Assembly: GCF_026339935.1 (NCBI RefSeq)
Contig: NZ_JAPEPX010000001.1
Span: 620,001 to 684,000, forward strand
Source of the DNA: Streptomyces sp. NBC_01551
GTDB lineage: Bacteria; Actinomycetota; Actinomycetes; Streptomycetales; Streptomycetaceae
Direction: 5' to 3'
Length of the DNA: 64,000 bases
The notes beneath the pieces were generated by a model that worked only from the letters and a program-made list of their open reading frames with translations, was not told the DNA's origin and did not search any database. Shown piece after piece: positions 8,801-15,917 of the stretch. Numbering within the stretch: the first letter of the stretch is position 1; each line of letters opens with the position of its first letter. The translations under genes and the position numbers were made by a program.

Positions 8801-10518
8801 CCCGCGCCTCAAACGCCGGCGAGGCTGACTCTCCCGGGACCGACGCGTCGGCGCCCGGCGTCGCGGGATCGCCCGGGGCTCCGGGGGCCGCGCGCCGGGA
8901 CGGCCCGGTGGGCAGGGGGGTTGACGGTGCGGGAAGGGCCACGGGGATGAACCACCTGCTGCGGCTCTCGCTGCGCACGCTGCCCTCCGTACGCGATCAC
9001 CGGGTGTACGCGCAGCCCGACGGCTGGCCCGAGGAGTCCGACTGGTTCCCCGTCGTGCCGATGACGACCATGCTCGAACTCGCGGCCGACGCCGCCCGAC
9101 GCCACCTCGGCGCCCCGCCCGGCGGCGGCGCCACCGGGTACGACGACGTCCGGGCGCTGCGCTGGCTCGCCGTCGAGCCCGCCGTCGACGTCCCCGTCAC
9201 CACGCGCGTCGACGGGCCCGGGCGGGTCCGGGTCACGCTCGGGGAGTACGCCTCCGTGGTCGTGCTGTTCGGCGAGCGGTACGGGCAGGCGCCGCCCCGC
9301 GACCGCACTCCCCTGCGTGATCCCGGCCCGGCCCCCGTCAGCGCCGCCGGGCTCTACCGCGACCGGTGGATGTTCCACGGCCCCCGCTTCGCCGGGGTGC
9401 ACGAGGTACGGGCCGTCGCCGCCGACGGGATCGTCGGCGTCATCCGTGCGCTCCCCGACCCCGGCGCGCTCCTCGATGCCGCCGGGCAGCTCTTCGGGCA
9501 CTGGATGCAGCTCCGGCTCCCCGTAGACCGGCTGGTGTTCCCGGCCACCGTCGACCGGATCCGGTTCTACGGGCCCCCACCCGCCCCCCAAGCCCTGGTC
9601 ACCGTCACCGCCCGCGTCCGGGAGGTACGCGACGTCACCGTGCGCGGCGATCTGGAGCTGTGTGCCGCCGACGACGCCACCGGCAGGGTCTGGGCCCGGA
9701 TCGACGGCTGGACGTACCGCCGGTTCGGCGCCGACGAGCGGGTCTGGCCGATGAAGTTCACGCCCGAGGTGTGCGGCATCGGCGAACCCCAGCCAGCCGG
9801 CTGGTGCCTGGCCCGGCGCCGCTGGACGGACCCGGCCTCGCAGGAGCTGGTGATGCGCCGCTACCTGGGTGCGCGAGAGCGTACGGCCTACGAGCGGCTC
9901 GCGCCCCGCGCCCGCGCACCCTGGCTGCTCGGCCGGATCGCCGCCAAGGACGCGCTGCGGCAACTCCTGTGGGACGGCGGCGCCGGGCCGGTGTTCCCGG
10001 CGGAGGTCCCGGTCGGCAACGACCCGACGGGCCGGCCGATCGCCCAGGGCGCGCTCGCCGGCGGCGTCCGGCTGTCGATCGCCCACAAGGACCGGCTCGC
10101 GGTCGCGCTCGCCCACCCCACCCGACCCGTCGGCATCGACGTGGAGGCGGTAACCACCGATCCCGACGCCCTGGTCCGGATCGCTCTCGGACCGCAGGAG
10201 CTGCGCCTGGCCGAGGAGTTGACCGCCCGCGACGGCGCCGGGCTGCCCGCCGCGCTCACCGCCCTGTGGTGCGCCAAGGAGGCCGCCGCGAAGGCGCACG
10301 GCACGGGCCTCGGCGGCCGTCCCCGCGACTGGCGCGTGTCCGACGACCCCGGCTCGGGCGGGCTGCGGGTCACGGCCCCGCAGCAGCACGGCGGGAACGC
10401 GTACCCGATCCGCACGACTCTCCTGCCCGAGGACCACGTCGTCGCCTGGACCGCTCACCCCGCGACGGCCTCCCCCGTCCCCTTCCCCCTCATGGAGACC
10501 AGCCATGACCACCGCTGA
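5824..10518 (+). CDS. PUFA/hglE-type synthase, KS-AT-DH-PPTase (1564 aa)
   Basis: Second megasynthase subunit. Domains in order: ketosynthase (about 18-450) with Cys224 (DAACASSL), EAHGTGT and GHTMQASG; acyltransferase (about 570-870) with Ser651 (GHSLGEW); a Pro-rich linker (about 880-1040); a double-hotdog dehydratase (about 1045-1310) with His1059 (DHRVY) and candidate catalytic Asp1218 (LLDAAGQ); and a C-terminal 4'-phosphopantetheinyl transferase (about 1315-1560) with GIDVE (Asp1439) and WCAKEAAAK (Glu1486). The fused PPTase suggests the system activates its own ACPs, as in PfaE-containing PUFA synthases and enediyne PKSs. The ATG overlaps the upstream stop by 8 bp, and the downstream ACP gene starts inside its last codons, so translation is coupled. 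The linker contains a Streptomyces interspersed-repeat-like sequence (8781-8828). Confidence 0.92.
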   Translation: MSERGRSRRGPRPGDAAIVGMGAVFPGAADLAAYRRNLLAGTDSIGDVPPGRWDPEVYYDPAGATGPARGDRFYCRRGGFVDGLAVFDPTRFGIMPATVEGAEPDQMLALHATAEAIADAGGEDRLPADRSRIGVVLGRGGFMGVATARLDQRVRTAHQLEQTLREVAPELGERRIAQVRTAFQEALGPERPDASIGLVPSFTAARTANRLDFRGPAYTLDAACASSLLAVDQAVGLLAGGRCDAVVAGAVHHCHIATLWSVFTQLRALSPSERIRPFDRRADGTLLSEGTGVVLLKRLADAERDGDRIYAVIRGTGVAGDGRAASLMSPLVAGQVRALERAWREAGLDPRAPGALGLLEAHGTGTPVGDAAELDTLAQVFGPPDAAGRPGIGFGSVKSMLGHTMQASGMAGLIKAALAVYEGVLPPTLHLEEPHADLARTRMRPVTAAEPWERGSEPRRAGVNAFGFGGINAHAVLEEAPGAAAPAFPAPPVRRFLPLGSSAEPVVGPGGGDDVLLLGADGPAELAALLAGRSASVGDGPCRLAVVGPTPQRLALAAKVLARGRAWRGRGDVWFAPEPLGGRTAFLFPGLEPEFSPALDDVADLLGLERPRLTRGTELMERALDAIATGRFFARALPALGIEADVLAGHSLGEWAAMVAGGMYPRDAADAFLDSLRPGSLKVPDLVYAALGCGAARAEAALHGVEGVVVSHDNCPHQSVVCGAPAGVSAVLERLRAEGVLGQVLPFRSGFHTPMWEPYLGQVRSAFARLPLASSTRAVWSATTCAEFPAEPGEVRELVERHLLEPVRFRELTLRLYEDAGVRSFVTLGPGSLPGFVEDTLRDRPHLAVSTSSPRLPGLSALRRACAALWAEGHTPTWPHPTPPPPAGPPPTAGPAPAATRAMPLDLGSPLIRLGAAALTPLSRPKPTPVPDPGRNPDPDRPVLLSALDAVLSDTRTAARSVTDAWSATRAPGPGPAPVPSTAPLPGAPPPDPRASNAGEADSPGTDASAPGVAGSPGAPGAARRDGPVGRGVDGAGRATGMNHLLRLSLRTLPSVRDHRVYAQPDGWPEESDWFPVVPMTTMLELAADAARRHLGAPPGGGATGYDDVRALRWLAVEPAVDVPVTTRVDGPGRVRVTLGEYASVVVLFGERYGQAPPRDRTPLRDPGPAPVSAAGLYRDRWMFHGPRFAGVHEVRAVAADGIVGVIRALPDPGALLDAAGQLFGHWMQLRLPVDRLVFPATVDRIRFYGPPPAPQALVTVTARVREVRDVTVRGDLELCAADDATGRVWARIDGWTYRRFGADERVWPMKFTPEVCGIGEPQPAGWCLARRRWTDPASQELVMRRYLGARERTAYERLAPRARAPWLLGRIAAKDALRQLLWDGGAGPVFPAEVPVGNDPTGRPIAQGALAGGVRLSIAHKDRLAVALAHPTRPVGIDVEAVTTDPDALVRIALGPQELRLAEELTARDGAGLPAALTALWCAKEAAAKAHGTGLGGRPRDWRVSDDPGSGGLRVTAPQQHGGNAYPIRTTLLPEDHVVAWTAHPATASPVPFPLMETSHDHR
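8781..8828 (+). repeat. Streptomyces dispersed GC-rich repeat inside the AT-DH linker
   Basis: The stretch starts with a hairpin (GGGGGC-TCC-GCCCCC) and continues through CGCGCCTCAAACGCCGG into GAGGCTGA. From general familiarity this resembles short repeats normally found between Streptomyces genes. Here it is read in frame as part of the Pro-rich linker of the KS-AT-DH-PPTase gene. The resemblance is from memory and has not been searched. Confidence 0.5.
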
Positions 10519-10852
10519 CAGCATCCTCGCCGAGATCACCGGCATGCTCGTGGAGATCGTCGGAGACGAGTTCCTCCTCTCGGACGAGGTCACGATGCAG
10601 ACGACCTTCAACGAGGATCTCGCCCTGGAGAGCATCGAGTTCGTCGCACTCGCCGAGTCGCTGCACGAGCGCTACGGCGCCGGTGTGGACCTCATGGGCT
10701 TCCTCGCCGAGAAGGACATGGACGCCATCCTCGCCATGTCGGTCGGCGAGCTCGTCACGCACATCGGCCGGGTCGCGCACGCCGGGGCGGCCGCGGCCAC
10801 GTCCACGTCCACGTCCACGTCCACGTCCACCGCCTCGAACACGGCCGGCTGA
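10505..10852 (+). CDS. free-standing acyl carrier protein (115 aa)
   Basis: Small acidic four-helix carrier protein. The phosphopantetheine attachment site is Ser43 in NEDLALESIEFVAL; ACPs more often have DSL or DSI here, and ESI is an accepted variant. The start overlaps the end of the PKS by 14 bp, implying coupled expression. The last 15-20 residues are a Thr/Ser repeat (TSTSTSTST) encoded by five GTCCAC hexamers, beyond the normal ACP fold of about 80-90 residues. It probably shuttles the chain between the two synthases or to the hydrolase and glycosyltransferase downstream. Confidence 0.9.
   Translation: MTTADSILAEITGMLVEIVGDEFLLSDEVTMQTTFNEDLALESIEFVALAESLHERYGAGVDLMGFLAEKDMDAILAMSVGELVTHIGRVAHAGAAAATSTSTSTSTSTASNTAG
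10801..10830 (+). repeat. GTCCAC hexanucleotide x5 in the ACP tail
   Basis: Five perfect tandem GTCCAC units encode the alternating Ser-Thr tail of the ACP. Because the unit is 6 bp, slippage would lengthen or shorten the tail without changing frame. Confidence 0.9.
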
Positions 10853-10858
10853 TCCGCC

Positions 10859-11740
10859 ATGGCCTTCGTCCTCGCCAACTCCCTCCGCTTCCACGTCCAG
10901 CGGCTCCCGGCCGCCGCCACCGAAGCCGCCGGCACCGCAGCGGCCCCCGCCGAGACGGCCGCCACCGCAACCGCGGCCGACCTGCCCGTGGTGGTCTTCC
11001 TGCACGGCCTGGTCGTCGACAACCTCTCCTCCTTCTACTGCCCCCTCGCCGTGCCCGCGGCCCGCGCCGGGAACGAGGCCGTGCTCTACGACCTCCGCGG
11101 CCACGGCCGCACCGAGCGCCCGGCCACCGGCTACGACAGCCGCACCGCCGTACGGGACCTCGTGGCGCTGCTCGGCGCGCTCGGCCTGGCCCGCCGGCCC
11201 GTCCACCTGGTCGGCAACAGCCACGGCGCGACCCTCGCCCTGCACGCCGCCCTCGCCCGCCCGGATCTGGTCGCCGGGCTCACCCTCCTCGAACCGCCGC
11301 TCAGCGGGGCCTGGGTGGAGAACATGGTGGACACGCTGTCGGCCGCCGCCCTCAGCCTGGAGGACAGCCCGGTTCCGGCCGAGCTGCTCTCCCTGCGACT
11401 GCGCAAGGCCGCGAACCTGACGGCGATCGCGGACGGCCTGCTGAACCGGACCAGTCTGATCGACGACATGGCCGCCAGCCGCCCCTTCACCCCGGCGGAC
11501 TACGAGCGGCTGCGCTGCCCGGCGCTGATCGTGTGCGGGGAGCACTCCGAACTGGTGCCGGGGGCCCGGGAACTGGCCCGCCACGCACCCCGCGCCGTGA
11601 TCGAGATCCTGCCGGGGCTGGGTCACGACGTCCTGAAGGAGAGCAGCGGCGTCCTGCGCAAATCCGTACTCGCCCACCTCGACGCGACGGCCGGCGCGTC
11701 CACGGCGCGGACCGCGCAGGCGGGGGCGCTGGTCCGATGA
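10859..11740 (+). CDS. alpha/beta hydrolase (293 aa)
   Basis: Serine hydrolase fold: oxyanion region FLHGL near residue 42, strand motif YDLRGHGRT, nucleophile Ser121 in GNSHG, an acidic residue in the GEHSELV turn, and His256 in GLGHD. It lies six bases after the ACP gene, and its stop overlaps the glycosyltransferase start (ATGA at 11737). Likely roles are releasing or editing the chain bound to the synthase, like a type II thioesterase; a C-C or ester hydrolase acting on the product is also possible. The central Ala-rich stretch (residues 17-40) is an insertion typical of high-GC drift. Confidence 0.85.
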   Translation: MAFVLANSLRFHVQRLPAAATEAAGTAAAPAETAATATAADLPVVVFLHGLVVDNLSSFYCPLAVPAARAGNEAVLYDLRGHGRTERPATGYDSRTAVRDLVALLGALGLARRPVHLVGNSHGATLALHAALARPDLVAGLTLLEPPLSGAWVENMVDTLSAAALSLEDSPVPAELLSLRLRKAANLTAIADGLLNRTSLIDDMAASRPFTPADYERLRCPALIVCGEHSELVPGARELARHAPRAVIEILPGLGHDVLKESSGVLRKSVLAHLDATAGASTARTAQAGALVR

Positions 11741-12951
11741 GGGTGCTGTTCACGGTCCCGCCGCTGGCGGGGCACGTCAACCCGACGGTCGCGGTGGGCG
11801 CCGAACTGGCCTCCCGGGGCCACGAGATCGCCTGGTGCGGGCCGGCCGGGGCGCTGGCGCGGCTGCTGCCCCCGCACGCCCGGATCCTGCCGGCCGGCGA
11901 ACAGGCCGGCGACCGGGCCGGCCAAGAGGCCGGGCCAGAGGCGGCAGCCGCGGCCGCCGACGGCGGGTACGCGGCGCTGCACGAACGCTGGCGCGATCTG
12001 CGCGGCGTCGCGGCGCTGCGCTTCCTGTGGGAGGAGGCATTGGTGCCGCTGGCCCGGGACATGGTGCCGGGGGTGACGGACGCGGTCCGATCCTTCGCGC
12101 CGGATCTGCTGGTCGCCGACCAGCAGGCGCTGGCCGGGCCGGTGGTCGCGCGGCGGCTCGGGATCCCCTGGGCCACCTCGGCCACCACCTCGGCAGAACT
12201 GACGCTGCCCTTCGCCGACTTCCCCAAGGTCGGGGAGTGGGTCGACGGCCAGATCGCCGGGTTCCTCTCCGCGTGCGGGGAGCGGGAGGCGGGCTGGGAT
12301 CCGCGGTTCTCCGAGCGGCTGGTGCTGGTCTTCTCGACGCCCGAACTCGTGGGCCCGGCCGACCGGTTCCCGCCCCACTACGCCTTTGTCGGCCCCGCCT
12401 TCGGGGCGCGCCCGCCCGCGCCCGGCTTCCCCTGGCACCGGCTGGACCCGGAGCGGCGCCGCGTCCTGGTGTCCCTGGGCACCCTCAACCAGGAGGCGGG
12501 CGCCCGGTTCTACGGTGCGGTGCTGGGCGCCGCCGAACGGCTGGCCCAGGACGTCCAGTTGGTCTTGGTGGCGCCCGCCGATCTGATCGGGGCCGTGCCC
12601 GCGAACGTACTGGTCCAGGACCGCGTGCCGCAGCTGGAGCTGCTGGCGCACCTGGACGCGGTGATCAGCCACGGCGGGCACAACACCGTTTGCGAGGCAC
12701 TCGCGTACGGGCTGCCGCTGGTGGTCGCGCCGATCCGGGACGACCAGCCGATCGTGGCGCGGCAGGTCGTCGAGGCGGGGGCCGGGGTCCGGGTGCGGTT
12801 CGGCAGGACCCGGGCCGAGGAACTGCGTGACGCGCTCACGGCCGTGCTGGACGATCCCGGCCCCCGCCGGGCCGCCCGGCGTATCCAGGCCTCCTTCGCC
12901 GCGGCGGGCGGGGCCGCCGCCGCGGCCGACCGGTTGGAGAAGCTGCTATGA
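11737..12951 (+). CDS. glycosyltransferase, UGT/MGT type (GT1, 404 aa)
   Basis: Inverting nucleotide-sugar glycosyltransferase of the GT-B fold. The N-terminus has the acceptor-domain signature (FTVPPLAGHVNPT), and the C-terminal donor domain has the UGT signature around His312 (SHGGHNTVCEAL), followed by GLPLVVAPIRDDQP. Members glycosylate macrolides, lipids and other small hydrophobic acceptors. The ATGA overlaps at both ends put it inside the PKS operon, so the synthase product is the probable acceptor. The sugar donor cannot be read from the sequence. The start was chosen from the ATGA overlap; the frame upstream of it is open but is antisense-like noise. Confidence 0.9.
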   Translation: MRVLFTVPPLAGHVNPTVAVGAELASRGHEIAWCGPAGALARLLPPHARILPAGEQAGDRAGQEAGPEAAAAAADGGYAALHERWRDLRGVAALRFLWEEALVPLARDMVPGVTDAVRSFAPDLLVADQQALAGPVVARRLGIPWATSATTSAELTLPFADFPKVGEWVDGQIAGFLSACGEREAGWDPRFSERLVLVFSTPELVGPADRFPPHYAFVGPAFGARPPAPGFPWHRLDPERRRVLVSLGTLNQEAGARFYGAVLGAAERLAQDVQLVLVAPADLIGAVPANVLVQDRVPQLELLAHLDAVISHGGHNTVCEALAYGLPLVVAPIRDDQPIVARQVVEAGAGVRVRFGRTRAEELRDALTAVLDDPGPRRAARRIQASFAAAGGAAAAADRLEKLL

Positions 12952-14834
12952 CACCTCCCCCCTTCCACGGGGTCCGGTGGACCTCCGCGCTGCTGCTGGC
13001 CGCGCTCGGCGCGGGTACCGTACGCGCCCGCCGTCGGCTGCGGGCGATCCCCGTGCTGCCGCTCACCCCGCCGGGCGCGGCCGGGCTGCCGCGCGCCGCC
13101 GGGTGGCGGCTGCTGACCGCGCGCGGGGTCGAGCCCGACGCCGCGACGTTCCTGGCCGCCTGCGCGCACGCCGAGCGGGAGGGCCTGCGGGTGGTGGACC
13201 TGCTGCCGGGGGACCTCGCCGCCGAGCGGGCGCTGGGGCTGCTGCGCCTGGTGGATCCCGCCGGGTACCGGCATGACCGGCTCGGCGAGGGCCGCGGGGC
13301 CGGGTACGCCGTGCTCGTCGACGAGGAGGTGTTGGCGCGCGCCGGGGTGGAGCCGGGCGGTCCGCGGCCGGATCCGGCGGAACTCCTGGCGCTGGTGCGG
13401 CGTTTGAAGGAGTACGCGGCCGACGCGACGGGGCTGGCCGTCGCCCCGGCGCTGAGTGCGGGCCGCCCGGCCGAGCCGACCGGGCCGGTGCGGGTGGCCG
13501 AGATGCGGGCACAGGGGCTGCCGCCGGGGGCGCTGGCCGCCGCGCAGCTGGCCGGGCTCGCGATGCTGGCCGGGGTCGCCGCGCGCCAGGGCCGGTGGGG
13601 CGCGGCCGCGGCCGGCCTGTACTGGCTCCAGCCGTACCTCGCGCTGGGCGGGCCGGGCGCCCCGCTGCGCCCCGCCGATCTGGCCGGGGCGACCGCCGCC
13701 CGGCCGGTGCGCTCCCTGCGCGCTGCCCTCCGTACGGCCGCCGCGAGCACCCGTACGTCCGCGCGGGCCGAGGAGGCGGACGCGGCGCGGGCCGCCGCGT
13801 ACCGGGCCGATCTGGCCGCCGGCACCGACCGGTTCCTCGAACCGCGCCGGCCGGACTGCCCCTGGTGCGGTTCGGAGCGGCTCGCGGTCCGCGTCCGGGT
13901 GCCCGACCTGCTCCAGGGCAAGCCCGGCCTGTTCACCCTGGAGCAGTGCGCGGACTGCCGTCACGTCTTCCAGAACCCCCGGCTGACCCTGGAGGGGCTG
14001 GACTTCTACTACCGGGACTTCTACGACGGGCGCGGCGGCGAGGGCGCGGGCACGGTCTTCGGGCGGCTCGGCGCCGCGTACCGCGGCCGCGCCGAGATGC
14101 TCCGGCCGTACACGGGCGCCGCCGGCCCCGGCTCCTGGCTGGACGTCGGCACCGGGCACGGCCACTTCTGCAACGCGGCGCGGGCCGTGTGGCCGCACAC
14201 CCGGTTCGACGGTCTGGACATGGGCGACGGCGTCCGCGAGGCCGAGCGGCGCGGCTGGGTGGAGGCCGGATTCCTGGGCCAGTTCCCGGAGTTCGCGGAC
14301 AAGCTGGCGGGCCGCTACGAGGTGGTCAGCATGTACCACTACCTGGAGCACACCCGGGATCCGCTGGCCGAGCTGGACACGGCCGCGGCGGTGCTCGCCC
14401 CCGGCGGGCTGCTGGCCATCGAGCTCCCCGACCCGGAGTCGCGGATGGCCCGGCTGCTGGGGCCTGCCTGGTTGCCCTGGTTCCAGCCGCAGCACCAGCA
14501 CCTGATCCCGGCGGCGAACCTGCGCGAGGCGCTGGCCGACCGGGGGTTCGCCGTCCTGGCCGAGGAGCACGGCCCGGCCCACCAGGGCAACGACTTCTTC
14601 GGCGCGGTGGCCCTGACCGCCACCCGGCTGGCCCCGGACCCGGACCGCCCCTGGGCCGACCCGGCGACGCCCCGGCAGCGCGCGGCGGCCGTCGCCGTAC
14701 GGGCGCTGGCGCTGCCCGCCTTCGCCGGCGCGGCGGCGCTCGACGCGGTGCGCAGCGTCGCGGCCCGGCGCACGGACGGCGGGAACGCGTACCGGATGCT
14801 GGCCCGCCTGACCCCCACCGGGGAACGACCGTGA
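12948..14834 (+). CDS. class I SAM methyltransferase with long N-terminal domain (628 aa)
   Basis: The C-terminal half is a methyltransferase: SAM motif I (LDVGTGHGHF, about residue 398), a Zn-ribbon-like pair CPWCG (about 304) and CADCRH (about 334) just before it, and motif YHYLEHTRDP. This layout recalls sugar C- or O-methyltransferases with an N-terminal zinc module. The first 290 residues are Ala/Arg-rich and mostly unrecognised; residues 10-25 and 185-230 are hydrophobic enough for membrane association. Start ATG overlaps the GT stop, and its own stop overlaps the next GTG. It probably methylates the product or its sugar. Confidence 0.8.
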   Translation: MTPPPFHGVRWTSALLLAALGAGTVRARRRLRAIPVLPLTPPGAAGLPRAAGWRLLTARGVEPDAATFLAACAHAEREGLRVVDLLPGDLAAERALGLLRLVDPAGYRHDRLGEGRGAGYAVLVDEEVLARAGVEPGGPRPDPAELLALVRRLKEYAADATGLAVAPALSAGRPAEPTGPVRVAEMRAQGLPPGALAAAQLAGLAMLAGVAARQGRWGAAAAGLYWLQPYLALGGPGAPLRPADLAGATAARPVRSLRAALRTAAASTRTSARAEEADAARAAAYRADLAAGTDRFLEPRRPDCPWCGSERLAVRVRVPDLLQGKPGLFTLEQCADCRHVFQNPRLTLEGLDFYYRDFYDGRGGEGAGTVFGRLGAAYRGRAEMLRPYTGAAGPGSWLDVGTGHGHFCNAARAVWPHTRFDGLDMGDGVREAERRGWVEAGFLGQFPEFADKLAGRYEVVSMYHYLEHTRDPLAELDTAAAVLAPGGLLAIELPDPESRMARLLGPAWLPWFQPQHQHLIPAANLREALADRGFAVLAEEHGPAHQGNDFFGAVALTATRLAPDPDRPWADPATPRQRAAAVAVRALALPAFAGAAALDAVRSVAARRTDGGNAYRMLARLTPTGERP

Positions 14835-15808
14835 CGGCCACCACCGGGGCGGGAGCCGCCGGGGCAGGGGCGGGAGCCGCTGCCAGGGCAGAGGCCGCCA
14901 CCGGGGCAGGGGTCGCCGTCGGGGCTCAGGACATCGCCCGCCGGGCCACCGCCGACCCGCTGTTCCGGCTCGTCGCCTACGCCCTGGAGGCCGCGCACGA
15001 CCGGCCCCCGGCCGCCGTGTGGAGCGCCCCGTACGCCTTCCACCTGGGCTCCCCCGGGCTGGTCGCGGCGGCCGGCTGGCCGGTGGCGGCCGCCGCCGCG
15101 CCGCGCACCGACGGCCTGGTGCGGCTCAGCTCCCTCGGGCACCCCGCCGACAGCTGCGATCTCCCGCTGACCCCGTCCGGGCCGGCGCCCGACGCGCCGG
15201 CCTGGGCGGTGCGGCCGTACGCCGTGCTACGCGCCCTGGCCCGGGCCGGATACGGGCGCGGCGGCACCGACCTGCACCTCCAGGGCTCCCTCACGGCGGC
15301 CGCCGGGCTGGCCACGGCGGAGCCCGCCGACTGCGCGGTGGCGCTCGCGGTGGCCGACGTCCACACCCCGGCGGGCCAGGACCCGGACCGCGAACGGCTG
15401 GCCCGGCTGCTGGCGCGGGCCCTGCCGGACGGGGACGAGGCGCTGCGCCGGGCGGTGCTGTTCGCCCGGCCGGGCGAGGCGCTGCTGACCGGCTCCGGGA
15501 GCGGGCTGCGGCACGTGCCCTTCGACCCGGCCGCTTCGGGGGCGCGGCTGGTGCTGCTCGCCGTCCGGGGCGATCCCGGCGACCGGGCGGCGGAACTGGC
15601 CCGGGCGGTGGCGTGTGCCCGCCGGGCCGGGGCGCTGAGCGCCTGGCCGCCGGGGCAGGGGCCGGGGCGGAGCGTGCTGGTGCTGCTGCCCGAGGCACGT
15701 CTGGCGGCGGTGCGGGCCGCGGTCGCGGAGGAGTTCCGCGACCGCGGGCGTCCCGTGCCGCGCTTCCTGAACATCGCCGTGGCCGGCGCGGCCCGGCGGG
15801 AGGAATGA
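14831..15808 (+). CDS. GHMP-kinase (galactokinase-like) protein, degenerate motifs (325 aa)
   Basis: Start is the GTG overlapping the methyltransferase stop (GTGA). After a Gly/Ala-rich leader of about 30 residues, the order of elements follows galactokinase: a PYAFHLGSPG segment where galactokinases have the GRVNLIGEHTDY motif, then YGRGGTDLHLQGSLTAAAGL where they have the substrate and GLSSSAA loops. Both catalytic motifs are altered: no GEH triad and no Ser-rich ATP loop. It may be a pseudoenzyme, a diverged sugar kinase or a regulatory subunit. Position at the end of an operon with a glycosyltransferase fits a sugar-handling role. Confidence 0.6.
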   Translation: MTATTGAGAAGAGAGAAARAEAATGAGVAVGAQDIARRATADPLFRLVAYALEAAHDRPPAAVWSAPYAFHLGSPGLVAAAGWPVAAAAAPRTDGLVRLSSLGHPADSCDLPLTPSGPAPDAPAWAVRPYAVLRALARAGYGRGGTDLHLQGSLTAAAGLATAEPADCAVALAVADVHTPAGQDPDRERLARLLARALPDGDEALRRAVLFARPGEALLTGSGSGLRHVPFDPAASGARLVLLAVRGDPGDRAAELARAVACARRAGALSAWPPGQGPGRSVLVLLPEARLAAVRAAVAEEFRDRGRPVPRFLNIAVAGAARREE

Positions 15809-15820
15809 ACCCCGACCTCC

Positions 15821-15913
15821 AGGAACCCCGACCGCAAGGAACCGCCGCCCTCAAGGAACCACCGATCCCGAGGAACCACCGGTCCAGGAACCACCCATCC
15901 CGAGGAGGGAACC
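15821..15913 (+). repeat. five AGGAACC motifs at about 16-bp spacing
   Basis: AGGAACC begins at 15821, 15837, 15854, 15871 and 15886, with a sixth imperfect copy near 15906 that also supplies the ribosome-binding site (GAGGAGGGAAC) of the phosphoesterase gene. The array fills almost the whole gap between the GHMP-like gene and the phosphoesterase. It could be an RBS-decoy leader, a binding-site array or a neutral tandem expansion. Confidence 0.7.
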
Positions 15914-15917
15914 GCTC

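Noticed and set aside
5824..10518. Enediyne PKS (PKSE) assignment, since PPTase and DH domains resemble it
   Set aside because: PKSE carries KS-AT-ACP-KR-DH-PPTase in one protein; here functions are split over two proteins with a PfaD-like domain and a second KS-AT, closer to PUFA/hglE synthases. No enediyne cassette genes are seen.
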